DNA from: Alcanivorax sp.
GTDB lineage: Bacteria; Pseudomonadota; Gammaproteobacteria; Pseudomonadales; Alcanivoracaceae
Assembly (NCBI GenBank): GCA_022565695.1
Contig: JAIUME010000006.1
Span: 62,001-126,000 of the forward strand
Direction: 5' to 3'
Length of the DNA: 64,000 nucleotides
The notes under the pieces are model-generated. The model was given only the letters and a program-made list of their open reading frames with translations, had not been told where the DNA came from and did not search any database. Position numbers and translations under genes: made by a program. This document shows, piece by piece, positions 31,534 through 41,098 of this stretch. The stretch's first letter is position 1. Each line of letters starts with the position of its first letter.

Positions 31534-31639
31534 ATCACAGCGGTACGCTGAGAGAACATTTTATCGGGAGTAATCCGGCCAGCGCTATGCGCCGCCGGAG
31601 GACCCCGTCGTTACGCCATGACGCCATACTCGGCGCCGC

Positions 31640-32650
31640 TCAGCCACTGCTGGCCGAGAGTATTGGCGGTAATGCACTATCCAGTCGGTCTCGGGGCGGG
31701 CGGCCTTGCAGCACATCAATGATGTTGTCCGCAGCCCGGTGCTCGATCGCCAGACGGACGCTGTGCACCGCCGAACCCAGGTGAGGCGTGAACAGGGTAT
31801 TGTGGGCTCGCAGTAGCGCTTCGGGGATATCGCGGGGGCGATTGTCCAGGGCCCAGTCCTCGCAATTGAACACATCTGCGGCGTAGCCACCGAGATGCCC
31901 GGCCTGCAACGCGGCAGCGATAGCCTGCTCATCCACCACCGAACCGCGTCCCACATTGATAATCAATTGCCCGGGCTTGCTGCGTGGCAATGTCCGGGCA
32001 TTCAGCATGTGGATCGACGATGGCGTCAGTGGCGCGGCGAGGAACAGGATGTCGGTCTGCGCCTGGGCAATGTCCGCTGTCACGGATTCGATGCCCGGCA
32101 GTGTGATGCCGGGATCGACACCCAGCAGTCGTGCGCAACCAAACCCCTGCAAGCGCGCGAGTATGGCGCGGCCCACAGCGCCGAGGCCCACCACCGCTAC
32201 CGTGGCGTTGTTCAGACCGGTGCCATACAGCTGCGGGCGCCAACCCTTATACGGGCGACTGCGGATCAGATGATCGCCTTGCCGCATATGACGGCCGAGG
32301 CCGATACACAAACCAATGGCAAGTTCTGCAGTGGGTTCCGTCAGCAAATCGGGCACGATGCTCAGCCATACACCGGCTTCCTCGCAGGCTGCCACGTCAT
32401 AGCTGTCATAGCCTTTCAGCGCGCAGGCAATGATTTTCAGACGAGGTGCGCCATCGAGGAACGGCATGTCCACCCGGTCCGTCATGAAGCCCATCATGGC
32501 GCTGGCATCGGCGGCACGTGCGCAGATTTCTGCGTAGGGCCAGGGCTCGACATCCATGTTCATATCCAGCTCACCGACGGCACGCAACCGGTCAGCGACT
32601 TCATCGTGCACACGATGTGTGATCAGTATTTTCGTGTTTTTCTGAGTCAT
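31640..32650 (-). CDS. ptxD: Phosphite dehydrogenase
   Basis: A protein of 336 residues of the D-2-hydroxyacid dehydrogenase fold. It resembles PtxD beyond the general family: ITHRVHDE at the start, CALKGYDSYDV, VPDLLTEPTAELAIGL, PQLYGTGLNNATV, GRGSVVDEQA, GGYAADVFNCEDW and TPHLGSAV. The catalytic set Arg (GRGS), Glu (CEDW) and His (TPHL) is intact, and the Rossmann strand ends in Asp (GVDPG), favouring NAD+. It oxidises phosphite to phosphate, giving NADH. It is the last gene of the ptxABCD operon, five bases after ptxC. A glyoxylate-type reductase is the alternative, but the adjacent transporter makes PtxD much likelier. Confidence 0.92.
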   Translation of the reverse strand: MTQKNTKILITHRVHDEVADRLRAVGELDMNMDVEPWPYAEICARAADASAMMGFMTDRVDMPFLDGAPRLKIIACALKGYDSYDVAACEEAGVWLSIVPDLLTEPTAELAIGLCIGLGRHMRQGDHLIRSRPYKGWRPQLYGTGLNNATVAVVGLGAVGRAILARLQGFGCARLLGVDPGITLPGIESVTADIAQAQTDILFLAAPLTPSSIHMLNARTLPRSKPGQLIINVGRGSVVDEQAIAAALQAGHLGGYAADVFNCEDWALDNRPRDIPEALLRAHNTLFTPHLGSAVHSVRLAIEHRAADNIIDVLQGRPPRDRLDSALPPILSASSG

Positions 32651-32655
32651 GGTAA

Positions 32656-33462
32656 TTAACGCAGCCTTTTTCTGAGTTTTGCGCCAATGCCGTCAACAAT
32701 CACGACACAGGCCAGGATGGCCAGCAGGATGGCGGCGACTTCGTCGTACTTGATCAGGCGCAGTGCGGCCATCAATTCGAAGCCGATCCCCCCGGCGCCA
32801 ACGATGCCGAGTACCGCTGAGGCGCGGAAATGGTATTCCCACCGATAGATGGTGATGTCCGCGAGCTGCGGCAGCACCTGTGGCATCACGGCATGGCTGA
32901 TCACCTGAAAGCGGCTACCGCCTGCGGCGCTGGCGGCCTCCAGCGGCTTCGGATCAACATGTTCGATGGCTTCTGCATAGAACTTGGCCACCATACCAAC
33001 CGAGTGCAGCGCCAGCGCCAGCACACCAGGCAGCGCACCGAAACCGACAGCCGCCACGAACAGAATGCCGAGGATGATTTCCGGCACGGAGCGCAGCGCG
33101 GCCAGCAGGGTGCGCGTGGAGTGATAGACCACGCCATTTGGTGTGGTGTTTGGCGCTGCGAGTAGCGCTAACGGCAGCGACAGCAGCACAGCCAGAGCCG
33201 TACCAGCGATGGACATGGCCAGCGTATCGAGCAGCGGTTTCATCCAGTGCCGCCAGCGACCGAAATCAGGCGGCACCATTTCGGACGCCAGCTGGGCGAT
33301 GGCTGGCCCGCCCTCGACAAAGCGCGTCATGTCGAAGAAGCCGGTGATGGCGAGCGAGGCGATACAGATCATCACCACCACGCCGACCAGCCGCAGCTGC
33401 CTGCCGCCCTGGCGGCGGGCAGCAAGCAGGATGTCGTCGTAACGGGCAGACGTACTCATCAC
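32656..33462 (-). CDS. ptxC: Phosphite ABC transporter permease
   Basis: A protein of 268 residues of the PhnE/PtxC permease family with about six membrane helices. The EAA loop reads EAASAAGGSRFQVISHAVMPQ. The ATGA overlap with ptxB and position between the binding protein and the dehydrogenase identify it as the phosphite transporter channel. It forms the inner-membrane pore with PtxA as ATPase. Confidence 0.9.
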   Translation of the reverse strand: MMSTSARYDDILLAARRQGGRQLRLVGVVVMICIASLAITGFFDMTRFVEGGPAIAQLASEMVPPDFGRWRHWMKPLLDTLAMSIAGTALAVLLSLPLALLAAPNTTPNGVVYHSTRTLLAALRSVPEIILGILFVAAVGFGALPGVLALALHSVGMVAKFYAEAIEHVDPKPLEAASAAGGSRFQVISHAVMPQVLPQLADITIYRWEYHFRASAVLGIVGAGGIGFELMAALRLIKYDEVAAILLAILACVVIVDGIGAKLRKRLR

Positions 33463-34325
33463 ATACGGCCCAGATCGAGATCCAGCACCTTGGCGGTGTC
33501 GCGCAGGATGTCGTAAGCGCTGTCATCCGTTGCGGCAAAGCCCTCGACGCGGAAGGCACTCAGGACTTCTTCGTCTTCCATATTCAGGAAGGCGTCACGG
33601 ATCGCCTGTTTCAGTTCCGCATTCAGGTCGCCTTGCATGACGATCGGATAGTTGGGGATCGGTGCGGTCAGTTCGAGCTCTACCAGCCGGTCTGCATCGA
33701 TGGTGCCGCGCTCGATCAGCACATCGTAGATGGCTTTTGACAGTGCGCCCGCCGGAATCTGCCCAGCCTGCACCGCACGTGCCACCGCATCATGGGTGCC
33801 GAGATGCACCGGGCGATAATCGCTTTCGCCGTCCAGGCCGGCGTTGCGCAGCAGATGCGCGCGCGGCGCCAGATGGCTGGAGGTAGAAGCCTGGTCACCA
33901 AAACCGAAGGAGGTGCCGCGGATGTCCTCCAGGGTTTTTACCGGGCTGTCGACGCCCGCGATCAACACGGAATTGTAGGTCGGCGAGCCCCGCTCAATAC
34001 CGACGGCAAACGCCTCGATGTCCGGCGCGCGCGACTTGGCCAGCACGTAAGAGAAGGGACCGAAGTAGGCGACTTCGATGCGGCCAAAGCGCATGGCTTC
34101 GATCATGGATGAGTAGTCAGTGGTGACGATAATTTCGATTTGCTTGCCCAGGGTCTTTTCGAGATAGGCCTTGAGCGGCTGCGCGTTCTGAATCAGGGTC
34201 GAGGCATTCTCGTCCGGCAACAACGCCACACGCAGACGCGAGGGATCTTTACCGTCGGCAACAGTCATGCCGGAAACAGTCAGCAGTATGGCGGTCAATG
34301 CCGCCGCAAACAGAGTGCGAATCAT
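33459..34325 (-). CDS. ptxB: Phosphite-binding periplasmic protein
   Basis: A protein of 288 residues of the PhnD/PtxB/HtxB family with a signal peptide (LFAAALTAILLTVSGMTVA). Ligand-binding landmarks: LPDENAST near residue 37, DYSSMIEAMRFGRIEVAYFG (helix and the Tyr-Phe-Gly pocket), and SFGFGDQASTSSHLAPR. Neighbouring ptxD makes phosphite the likely ligand rather than aminoethylphosphonate. It begins three bases after the ptxA stop. Confidence 0.9.
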   Translation of the reverse strand: MIRTLFAAALTAILLTVSGMTVADGKDPSRLRVALLPDENASTLIQNAQPLKAYLEKTLGKQIEIIVTTDYSSMIEAMRFGRIEVAYFGPFSYVLAKSRAPDIEAFAVGIERGSPTYNSVLIAGVDSPVKTLEDIRGTSFGFGDQASTSSHLAPRAHLLRNAGLDGESDYRPVHLGTHDAVARAVQAGQIPAGALSKAIYDVLIERGTIDADRLVELELTAPIPNYPIVMQGDLNAELKQAIRDAFLNMEDEEVLSAFRVEGFAATDDSAYDILRDTAKVLDLDLGRM

Positions 34326-34328
34326 GGT

Positions 34329-35222
34329 TCAGTGCTCCAGTGCAGGTACGGATGAAGGACGGGTTTTGGCCCGGGCGGGGGAAGCCGCGGCGGGCTGTTG
34401 ATACAGGCTGTCAGCTTGTTGATTAGTCAGTGCGTCGGGCGTGCCATCGAACACGACATCGCCGGCTTTCAGCCCGACGATGCGGTCAGCAAAACGTCGT
34501 GCGAAGGCGACCTGATGCAAACTGATGATGGCGGTGAGGCCATCTTTCTTGCAGATATCGTGAATCAGCGTTAGTAGCTGTTCGGCGGTGGCCGGGTCCA
34601 GGCTGGCGACCGGCTCATCGGCGAGCAGCACCGTGGGTTGCTGGATCAGCGCCCGGGCCACGCCGACACGCTGTTGCTGGCCGCCAGAAAGCTGGTCAGC
34701 CCGCTGCAGGGCGCGATCCAGCAGGCCAACACGTTCGATGGCCGCCAGCGCCATGTCTTTCTCTTCCCGGGTGACCGGCCACAGCGAGCGCAAGCTGCCG
34801 TGGTAACCGATGCGCCCCATCAGCACATTCTGCAGCACCGTCAGGCGGCCGATCAGATGGTGCTGTTGGAAGATCATGCCGGTGCGCCGGCGGTGCGCAC
34901 GTAGGGTGGCGCGGCTGACACGGCCCGCCTCGCTGCCACACACCACGCGCCCCAGCCCCTCGGCATGAATCTCGCCGTGGCTCGGCAGAGCCAGTCCATT
35001 CAATGAGCGTAGCAACGTTGACTTGCCTGCCCCCGAAGCGCCCAGCAGCACGATCACGTCGCCCTGGGTAAAGGTCAGGCTTTGCGGCTGCAGCCCGACG
35101 ACGCCATTGGGATAGGTGACACCCAACGCGCGGGTTTCCAGAGCAATACGGACCGGGGCCTGCCCGGATAAGGGCGCTGGCGCGTCGTTCGCGGGCAGCG
35201 GCTGGGTGGCGTGCTGTGACAT
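34329..35222 (-). CDS. ptxA: Phosphite ABC transporter ATPase
   Basis: A protein of 297 residues of the PhnC/PtxA ATPase family: Walker [11 protein letters not shown]-loop [12 protein letters not shown], signature [15 protein letters not shown], Walker [15 protein letters not shown]-loop SLHQV. The C-terminal 30 residues are a low-complexity Ala/Pro-rich tail. ATG 35222 is chosen over the in-frame GTG 35228 for its better spacing from GAGG. It is the first gene of the ptx operon, divergent from ptxE. Confidence 0.92.
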   Translation of the reverse strand: MSQHATQPLPANDAPAPLSGQAPVRIALETRALGVTYPNGVVGLQPQSLTFTQGDVIVLLGASGAGKSTLLRSLNGLALPSHGEIHAEGLGRVVCGSEAGRVSRATLRAHRRRTGMIFQQHHLIGRLTVLQNVLMGRIGYHGSLRSLWPVTREEKDMALAAIERVGLLDRALQRADQLSGGQQQRVGVARALIQQPTVLLADEPVASLDPATAEQLLTLIHDICKKDGLTAIISLHQVAFARRFADRIVGLKAGDVVFDGTPDALTNQQADSLYQQPAAASPARAKTRPSSVPALEH

Positions 35223-35315
35223 GGGCACCTCGTCGGATCATTCATCTGATGTCCGCGCAGTATCGATGCCCATCGTGACGGCGGTATTAATAAAACCGAC
35301 ATGTAAGATGATCAA

Positions 35316-35348
35316 TCTATAGGTCCAGTCTATAGGCCCACTCTACGG
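35316..35348. promoter_or_regulatory. Tandem 13-bp repeats in ptxA-ptxE divergent region
   Basis: TCTATAGGTCCAG (35316-35328) is followed at once by TCTATAGGCCCAC (35329-35341; 11 of 13 identical) and a partial third copy TCTACGG. Each full copy holds the palindrome CTATAG, spaced 13 bp. The last copy runs into the ptxE ribosome-binding site. These are good candidates for PtxE binding sites controlling both directions, though they do not fit the plain T-N11-A LysR form. Confidence 0.55.
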
Positions 35349-35356
35349 AGGCGACT

Positions 35357-36229
35357 ATGCATGGATCATCCACCGCTGAGCTGAAGGCGTTCGAGGCCAC
35401 AGCCCGCACCGGCAGCATGTCAGCGGCCGCGCGCCTGCTGGGCCTGCGTCAGCCCACCGTATCCGCGCACCTGGCGAGCCTGGAGCAGCGCTATGGCGTG
35501 GAACTTTTTCATCGCAAAGGGCGGGGTGTAGAGCTGAGCGAATTCGGGCGCTTGCTCCACGAGGTCACTGCGCGTTTGTATCAGGCCGAGGAGCAGGCAC
35601 GGTTGTTACTGCTGAGCGCCAAGTGCCAATACCAGGGGCATCTGCACATCGGTGCGGTGGGGCCTTACAACATCTTGCCGTTGATCAAGCGCTTCCGCGC
35701 GCAGTACAGCAATATTCGCGTTTCTGTGGCACTGGGCGATTCGCGTCAGATAACCCAGCGCGTGCTCGCCCATCAGGATGATATCGGGCTGGTGCTGCAT
35801 TCTGTGGATGATCCTGCCGTGCACTGCGTGCCGTATCGGCGTCAGAAGCTGGTGGTGTTCGCCCCGGTGTCGCATCCGCTGGCGCAACGCACAGGGCTGC
35901 GGCTTGCTGATCTGTCGGGTCAGGAGTTCGTGCTTCGAGAAGATGGCTCACGCACGCGTACGGTATTCGCGGCAGGGCTCGCTGCTGCCGACATCAGTGT
36001 GCGCACGTCTGTTGAAATGGGCAGCCGCGAGGCGGTGCGTGAAGCTGTAGCGCAAGGCCTGGGGCTGGGTGTGGTGGCGCACACTGCGTTTGTGCCGGAT
36101 GCCCGTCTGGCATTGCTGGATATCCAGGACATGCAGCTGTATACCCATGCGCATCTGATTTGTCTGCAAGAACGGCTGGGCGCTTCCCTGATCAACCGGT
36201 TCTTTGATGAAGTGGCTGGTGCGACGTAA
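35357..36229 (+). CDS. ptxE: LysR-family regulator of phosphite genes
   Basis: A protein of 290 residues. LysR helix-turn-helix at the N-terminus (FEATARTGSMSAAARLLGLRQPTVSAHL, cited by GSMSAAARLLGL), followed by the substrate-binding domain starting LHIGAVGPYNILPL. ATG 35357 has GGAGG upstream. Divergent orientation to ptxA-D and similarity to the LysR regulators found with phosphonate and phosphite transporters identify it as the likely regulator. In the Pseudomonas stutzeri cluster ptxE lies downstream of ptxD; here it is divergent. The inducer is unknown. Confidence 0.82.
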   Translation: MHGSSTAELKAFEATARTGSMSAAARLLGLRQPTVSAHLASLEQRYGVELFHRKGRGVELSEFGRLLHEVTARLYQAEEQARLLLLSAKCQYQGHLHIGAVGPYNILPLIKRFRAQYSNIRVSVALGDSRQITQRVLAHQDDIGLVLHSVDDPAVHCVPYRRQKLVVFAPVSHPLAQRTGLRLADLSGQEFVLREDGSRTRTVFAAGLAAADISVRTSVEMGSREAVREAVAQGLGLGVVAHTAFVPDARLALLDIQDMQLYTHAHLICLQERLGASLINRFFDEVAGAT

Positions 36230-36326
36230 TGCGGTTTCTCTGCTGTCTGTTATGCTGCCAGAGCAGGGTGTGTCGCCAGAAGGTAATCATTGGCACACCA
36301 TTCATTGGCACAGGGAGTCTATCGCT

Positions 36327-36542
36327 ATGAATACGCAGCAAATTATTGGTGTTCTGCTACTGGTCGGCGGTGTGGTACTGCTGTATTTCGGTTATCAGGC
36401 CTCTCAGAGCCTGGGCGAGCAAGTGTTTGAGACATTCGCAGGCCGCTTTACGGATGAAACAACCTGGTATCTGGTTGGTGGTGCTGCCGCTGCGCTGGGT
36501 GGTCTGGTCATGATTCTTGCGGGGCGGGGCAGTCGCTCTTGA
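36327..36542 (+). CDS. DUF3185 family small membrane protein
   Basis: A protein of 71 residues with two membrane helices (IIGVLLLVGGVVLLYFGY and WYLVGGAAAALGGLVMILAG). The sequence FGYQASQSLGEQ and the loop GRFTDETTWYLVGG match DUF3185. GGGAG precedes ATG 36327 at a slightly long spacing. Function unknown; such genes often lie near stress genes, as here with a CsbD-family gene following. Confidence 0.88.
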   Translation: MNTQQIIGVLLLVGGVVLLYFGYQASQSLGEQVFETFAGRFTDETTWYLVGGAAAALGGLVMILAGRGSRS

Positions 36543-36691
36543 TGGGGTGCTCTTTGATTGGGGCTTCTTTGTAAAAGAGCGCGAAGATATGCGCTGCCGT
36601 ATAGACCTGCTGCCGTGGGAGGTCCACTGTCTGTCGTAGCCAATGCGCAGTTCGAGTTGGTTTTGATAGTTAATCATGCTGGGAGTACGGT

Positions 36692-36862
36692 ATGAACAAG
36701 GACCAGATCAAGGGCACTGCCAAACAGGTTGAAGGCAAAGTCAAAGAACAGGCTGGCAAGGTGCTGGATGACAAGACAATGGAAGTCAAAGGGAAATTGA
36801 AAAACCAGGAAGGGAAAATCCAGAGCGCTTACGGCGACGCGAAAAAAGATCTGAAGAAGTAA
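36692..36862 (+). CDS. CsbD-family stress protein
   Basis: A protein of 56 residues, nearly a third Lys, with the CsbD repeats MNKDQIKGTAKQVEGKVKEQ (first half) and EVKGKLKNQEGKIQ (second half). CsbD family members are small charged proteins induced by general stress; in E. coli YjbJ is the relative. GGGAG lies seven bases before ATG 36692. A terminator follows at 36909. The gene was found by direct translation because it is short. Confidence 0.92.
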   Translation: MNKDQIKGTAKQVEGKVKEQAGKVLDDKTMEVKGKLKNQEGKIQSAYGDAKKDLKK

Positions 36863-36908
36863 AGACGCAGAGTCATCGCGAAGCGCGAGAACAGGCACAA
36901 GTATCAAG

Positions 36909-36941
36909 GCCGGGTGGGCGTTATTGCCTGTCCGGCTTTTT
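36909..36941 (+). terminator. Rho-independent terminator after csbD-like gene
   Basis: GCCGG (36909-36913) pairs with CCGGC (36932-36936), with further inner pairs GGGC/GCCT around GTTATT, and is followed by TTTTT. It ends transcription from the csbD-like gene just before the convergent PIN gene. Confidence 0.85.
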
Positions 36942-36952
36942 GGTACGTTTCG

Positions 36953-37459
36953 TTATCGGCCCCGGGGTGTGAGCCGCCATAGCCTGAGACGTTTATCACA
37001 CTCGGCCTGTGGCAGACGAGCGCCCCTGTCCAGCATGGTTTGCAGCGCTATGGCCAGATCCTCCCCGTCAAGAACCTTCTCCGCAAATAGCTGATCCAGA
37101 ATCCAGATAACGCCCCGAACCTCAACGCCATGTATCTGGCATGCGGCGCGGACTGCCTTGTCGCCCGTCAGCAGTGTCCACTTGTTGGAGGCTGCCAAGT
37201 GGAAGCACGACAGGTCCGCCAGGGAAGTATTGCCAAGCTCAACTCTCAGGTGTGTGAGCTCAATAATGCTGTCGGCCCCCAATGACTCAACCCGCAAGCC
37301 AAGCTCTATCAAGCTATTTGGTTGCGGGGCCCTTAGCTCTCGATAAACAAAGTCAGTGACAACGAACTCATAGGGCAATTGAAAAGCCGCCGAGAGGATG
37401 TTGGCCCGATGCAGATCAATCCAGATGTTGGTATCAGAAACCAGTATTTTTATCGGCAT
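36953..37459 (-). CDS. PIN-domain protein, likely ribonuclease toxin
   Basis: A protein of 168 residues. PIN landmarks: VSDTNIWIDLHRAN at the N-terminus (first catalytic Asp), a VYREL glutamate near residue 40, and SLADLSCFHLAAS followed by LLTGDKAVRAAC, containing the later acidic residues. VapC-like ribonucleases use this site to cut RNA. It overlaps the upstream XRE-ImmA gene by 26 bp. That partner is not a VapB-type antitoxin but has the layout of a metallopeptidase-linked repressor, so the pair is best called a toxin-antitoxin-like module. Confidence 0.8.
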   Translation of the reverse strand: MPIKILVSDTNIWIDLHRANILSAAFQLPYEFVVTDFVYRELRAPQPNSLIELGLRVESLGADSIIELTHLRVELGNTSLADLSCFHLAASNKWTLLTGDKAVRAACQIHGVEVRGVIWILDQLFAEKVLDGEDLAIALQTMLDRGARLPQAECDKRLRLWRLTPRGR

Positions 37460-38522
37460 CCTTGCCCTCGCTATACTGATTTGCCAGCAGACTTTCCACG
37501 TCGGAGAGAGAGACCTGTAGTAGCTCCGCTGCGCGTGATGGCGTTACCAAGTCCTCAGCCAGCGCATGATAGGCCAGATGCTCCATGCGGTAAGCGGTCT
37601 CGGTAGCAACTACGCCTGGCTCTTTTCTGGCTATTCCGCGTGCGTTCATCATTCGGCAGAATCCGGTGTAATAAGAGTGCGAAATAACCCCGAGATCCAC
37701 CAGACGGCGTACGATCGCTTGAATCGAAAGGCCCCATTCTTTCTTGGCAAGGATGAGTTCATTCAGAACCAGCCGGCTTCTGCTTCCGCCGAAGGTACTT
37801 ATCACCTGCTCGCCGGGGAAAAGGAAGGCGCTAGCAAAACGGTGGCAGAGATACTCCTCCTCTTTGGTGTCTTCCAACTCGTCCGGGATGTCCATCACCA
37901 GATGGCCCAGCTCATGGGCAAGATTGAAACGCTGCCGATCTCCCGGCCGCTCCGAGTTGCTCACGATGACCGCATCTTCCCCGCCATTTACCAGAGCGCA
38001 GAGCCCATCAAACTTCTCATGCGCGGCAAAACTGATCACCTTGATGTCATGATCTTCCAACACTTCGGTCAAGTTGGAGATGGGGTTGGTGCCCAGCTTC
38101 CAATCATCCCGAAGGATATTAGCGGCAACCTCGGCTTCGTCCCGGTTTGACGCCTTATATTTGTTTTGCCACTGGCAAAACTGACTGCCCAGGCGCTCTT
38201 GCGGGAAGCAGGCTTCAATGGCCAGGTAGCGCTCCAGCTGCTCCCGAACCTTCTCCTTGATGGCGTTCTCTTCCTTCTTTCGAAGGCTGGAATGCTTGCG
38301 GAAATCCACGCTGCCGAGGTCGACCGTATCGCTACGGAAGAAGTACTCCGGCTCCACCCCGAAAACCTCGGCCAGACGGATCAGGCGGGTGGAGTTGGGG
38401 GTGTCCTTGCCTTTTTCGTACTTTGAGAGAGCCTGCTTGGTGATGTCGCCAAGCTCGTCGGCAACCTCCTGGAGGGAAAGTCCCTTGAGCACGCGGGCGC
38501 GACGAATACGCTCGTTCAGCAT
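37434..38522 (-). CDS. XRE regulator fused to ImmA/IrrE metallopeptidase
   Basis: A protein of 362 residues. The XRE helix-turn-helix (RARVLKGLSLQEVADELG, then KQALSKYEKGKDTP) occupies residues 8-60; the ImmA/IrrE gluzincin-type domain carries HELGH near residue 205, followed by a Glu-rich CHRFASAFLFP segment with the third metal ligand. Such proteins repress promoters and relieve repression by proteolysis. The start ATG 38522 has AAAGGAG six bases upstream; an earlier in-frame ATG (38558) lacks one. It is the first gene of a two-gene operon with the PIN gene. The promoter is bracketed by GTTGACA/TGTCAAC arms. Confidence 0.88.
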   Translation of the reverse strand: MLNERIRRARVLKGLSLQEVADELGDITKQALSKYEKGKDTPNSTRLIRLAEVFGVEPEYFFRSDTVDLGSVDFRKHSSLRKKEENAIKEKVREQLERYLAIEACFPQERLGSQFCQWQNKYKASNRDEAEVAANILRDDWKLGTNPISNLTEVLEDHDIKVISFAAHEKFDGLCALVNGGEDAVIVSNSERPGDRQRFNLAHELGHLVMDIPDELEDTKEEEYLCHRFASAFLFPGEQVISTFGGSRSRLVLNELILAKKEWGLSIQAIVRRLVDLGVISHSYYTGFCRMMNARGIARKEPGVVATETAYRMEHLAYHALAEDLVTPSRAAELLQVSLSDVESLLANQYSEGKDADKNTGF

Positions 38523-38550
38523 GGCGAACTCCTTTGCTTTTGTTATGCGG

Positions 38551-38586
38551 GTTGACATTTTGAAGTTTTATTTGATTTTTGTCAAC
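38551..38586 (-). promoter_or_regulatory. Promoter with bracketing operator arms for XRE-ImmA/PIN
   Basis: On the minus strand, -35 TTGACA (38585-38580), a 17-bp spacer and -10 CAAAAT (38562-38557). The arms GTTGACA (38551-38557) and TGTCAAC (38580-38586) are exact inverse complements, one over the -35 and one just beyond the -10. A further dyad ACTCCT-TC-AGGAGT lies just upstream (38585-38598). This is the layout of an autoregulated promoter. Confidence 0.65.
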
Positions 38587-38791
38587 TCCTTCAGGAGTAG
38601 GAATCGCGCATGCCCGTTCCAGCCTGTTTACGGTATGGCTCCATTTCGCAGCGGTCGGATAGAGCAGTCGAGAAGATAAAGCTGAGATATCAATATCAGG
38701 ACCGTGTGGCCTTAATGGGCTATCCGGTTTTTTCTGATGAGTTCTGGCGCTGTGCGGGGCGAGGAGTGACTTGCAGCAGGGAGCTGGAATT

Positions 38792-38868
<77 letters not shown>

Positions 38869-38929
38869 GGAAAGCTGAAACTTGGAAAAGCTGCGTTAAT
38901 GCTTTGTTATCTTGCTGATGCCTTGAACG

Positions 38930-38960
38930 CGCCAGCCGCTGAATAATGCAGCGGCTGGCG
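38930..38960 (-). terminator. Strong hairpin downstream of rpoD
   Basis: A perfect 12-bp stem, CGCCAGCCGCTG with CAGCGGCTGGCG, around a 7-base loop. It lies 29 bp after the rpoD stop. Neither side has a proper T-run, so it may stabilise the rpoD message or end transcription with help. The tRNA gene follows. Confidence 0.55.
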
Positions 38961-38988
38961 GTGTCTTTCAAGTGTTTCAATTATTTAA

Positions 38989-40863
<1,875 letters not shown>

Positions 40864-41098
40864 GTCGCGGCCCGTGGTTGGATTGCCAAACGGCGGATTA
40901 TACTGGAAGCCCGTGTTTATTCCTACACGCAGGCCGCTGAAAGACGGCGCTGGCGTGGCTGCAGACGCTGTGGAAGCGCTGCCTCGCGCAATGTGAAAAC
41001 GGCGTCATCAGGTGCCTGAGGCAGGCAGAAACGTGCTCTGATGTAAGCAGATATCGGGCCGATACGGCGGATTTCAAGGTGTCTGGTCTGGCGGTCGG

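Noticed and set aside
31640-35222. Phosphonate (phn) or aminoethylphosphonate uptake cluster
   Set aside because: No C-P lyase or phosphonatase genes are present and the dehydrogenase is PtxD-like throughout, so phosphite is the better substrate.
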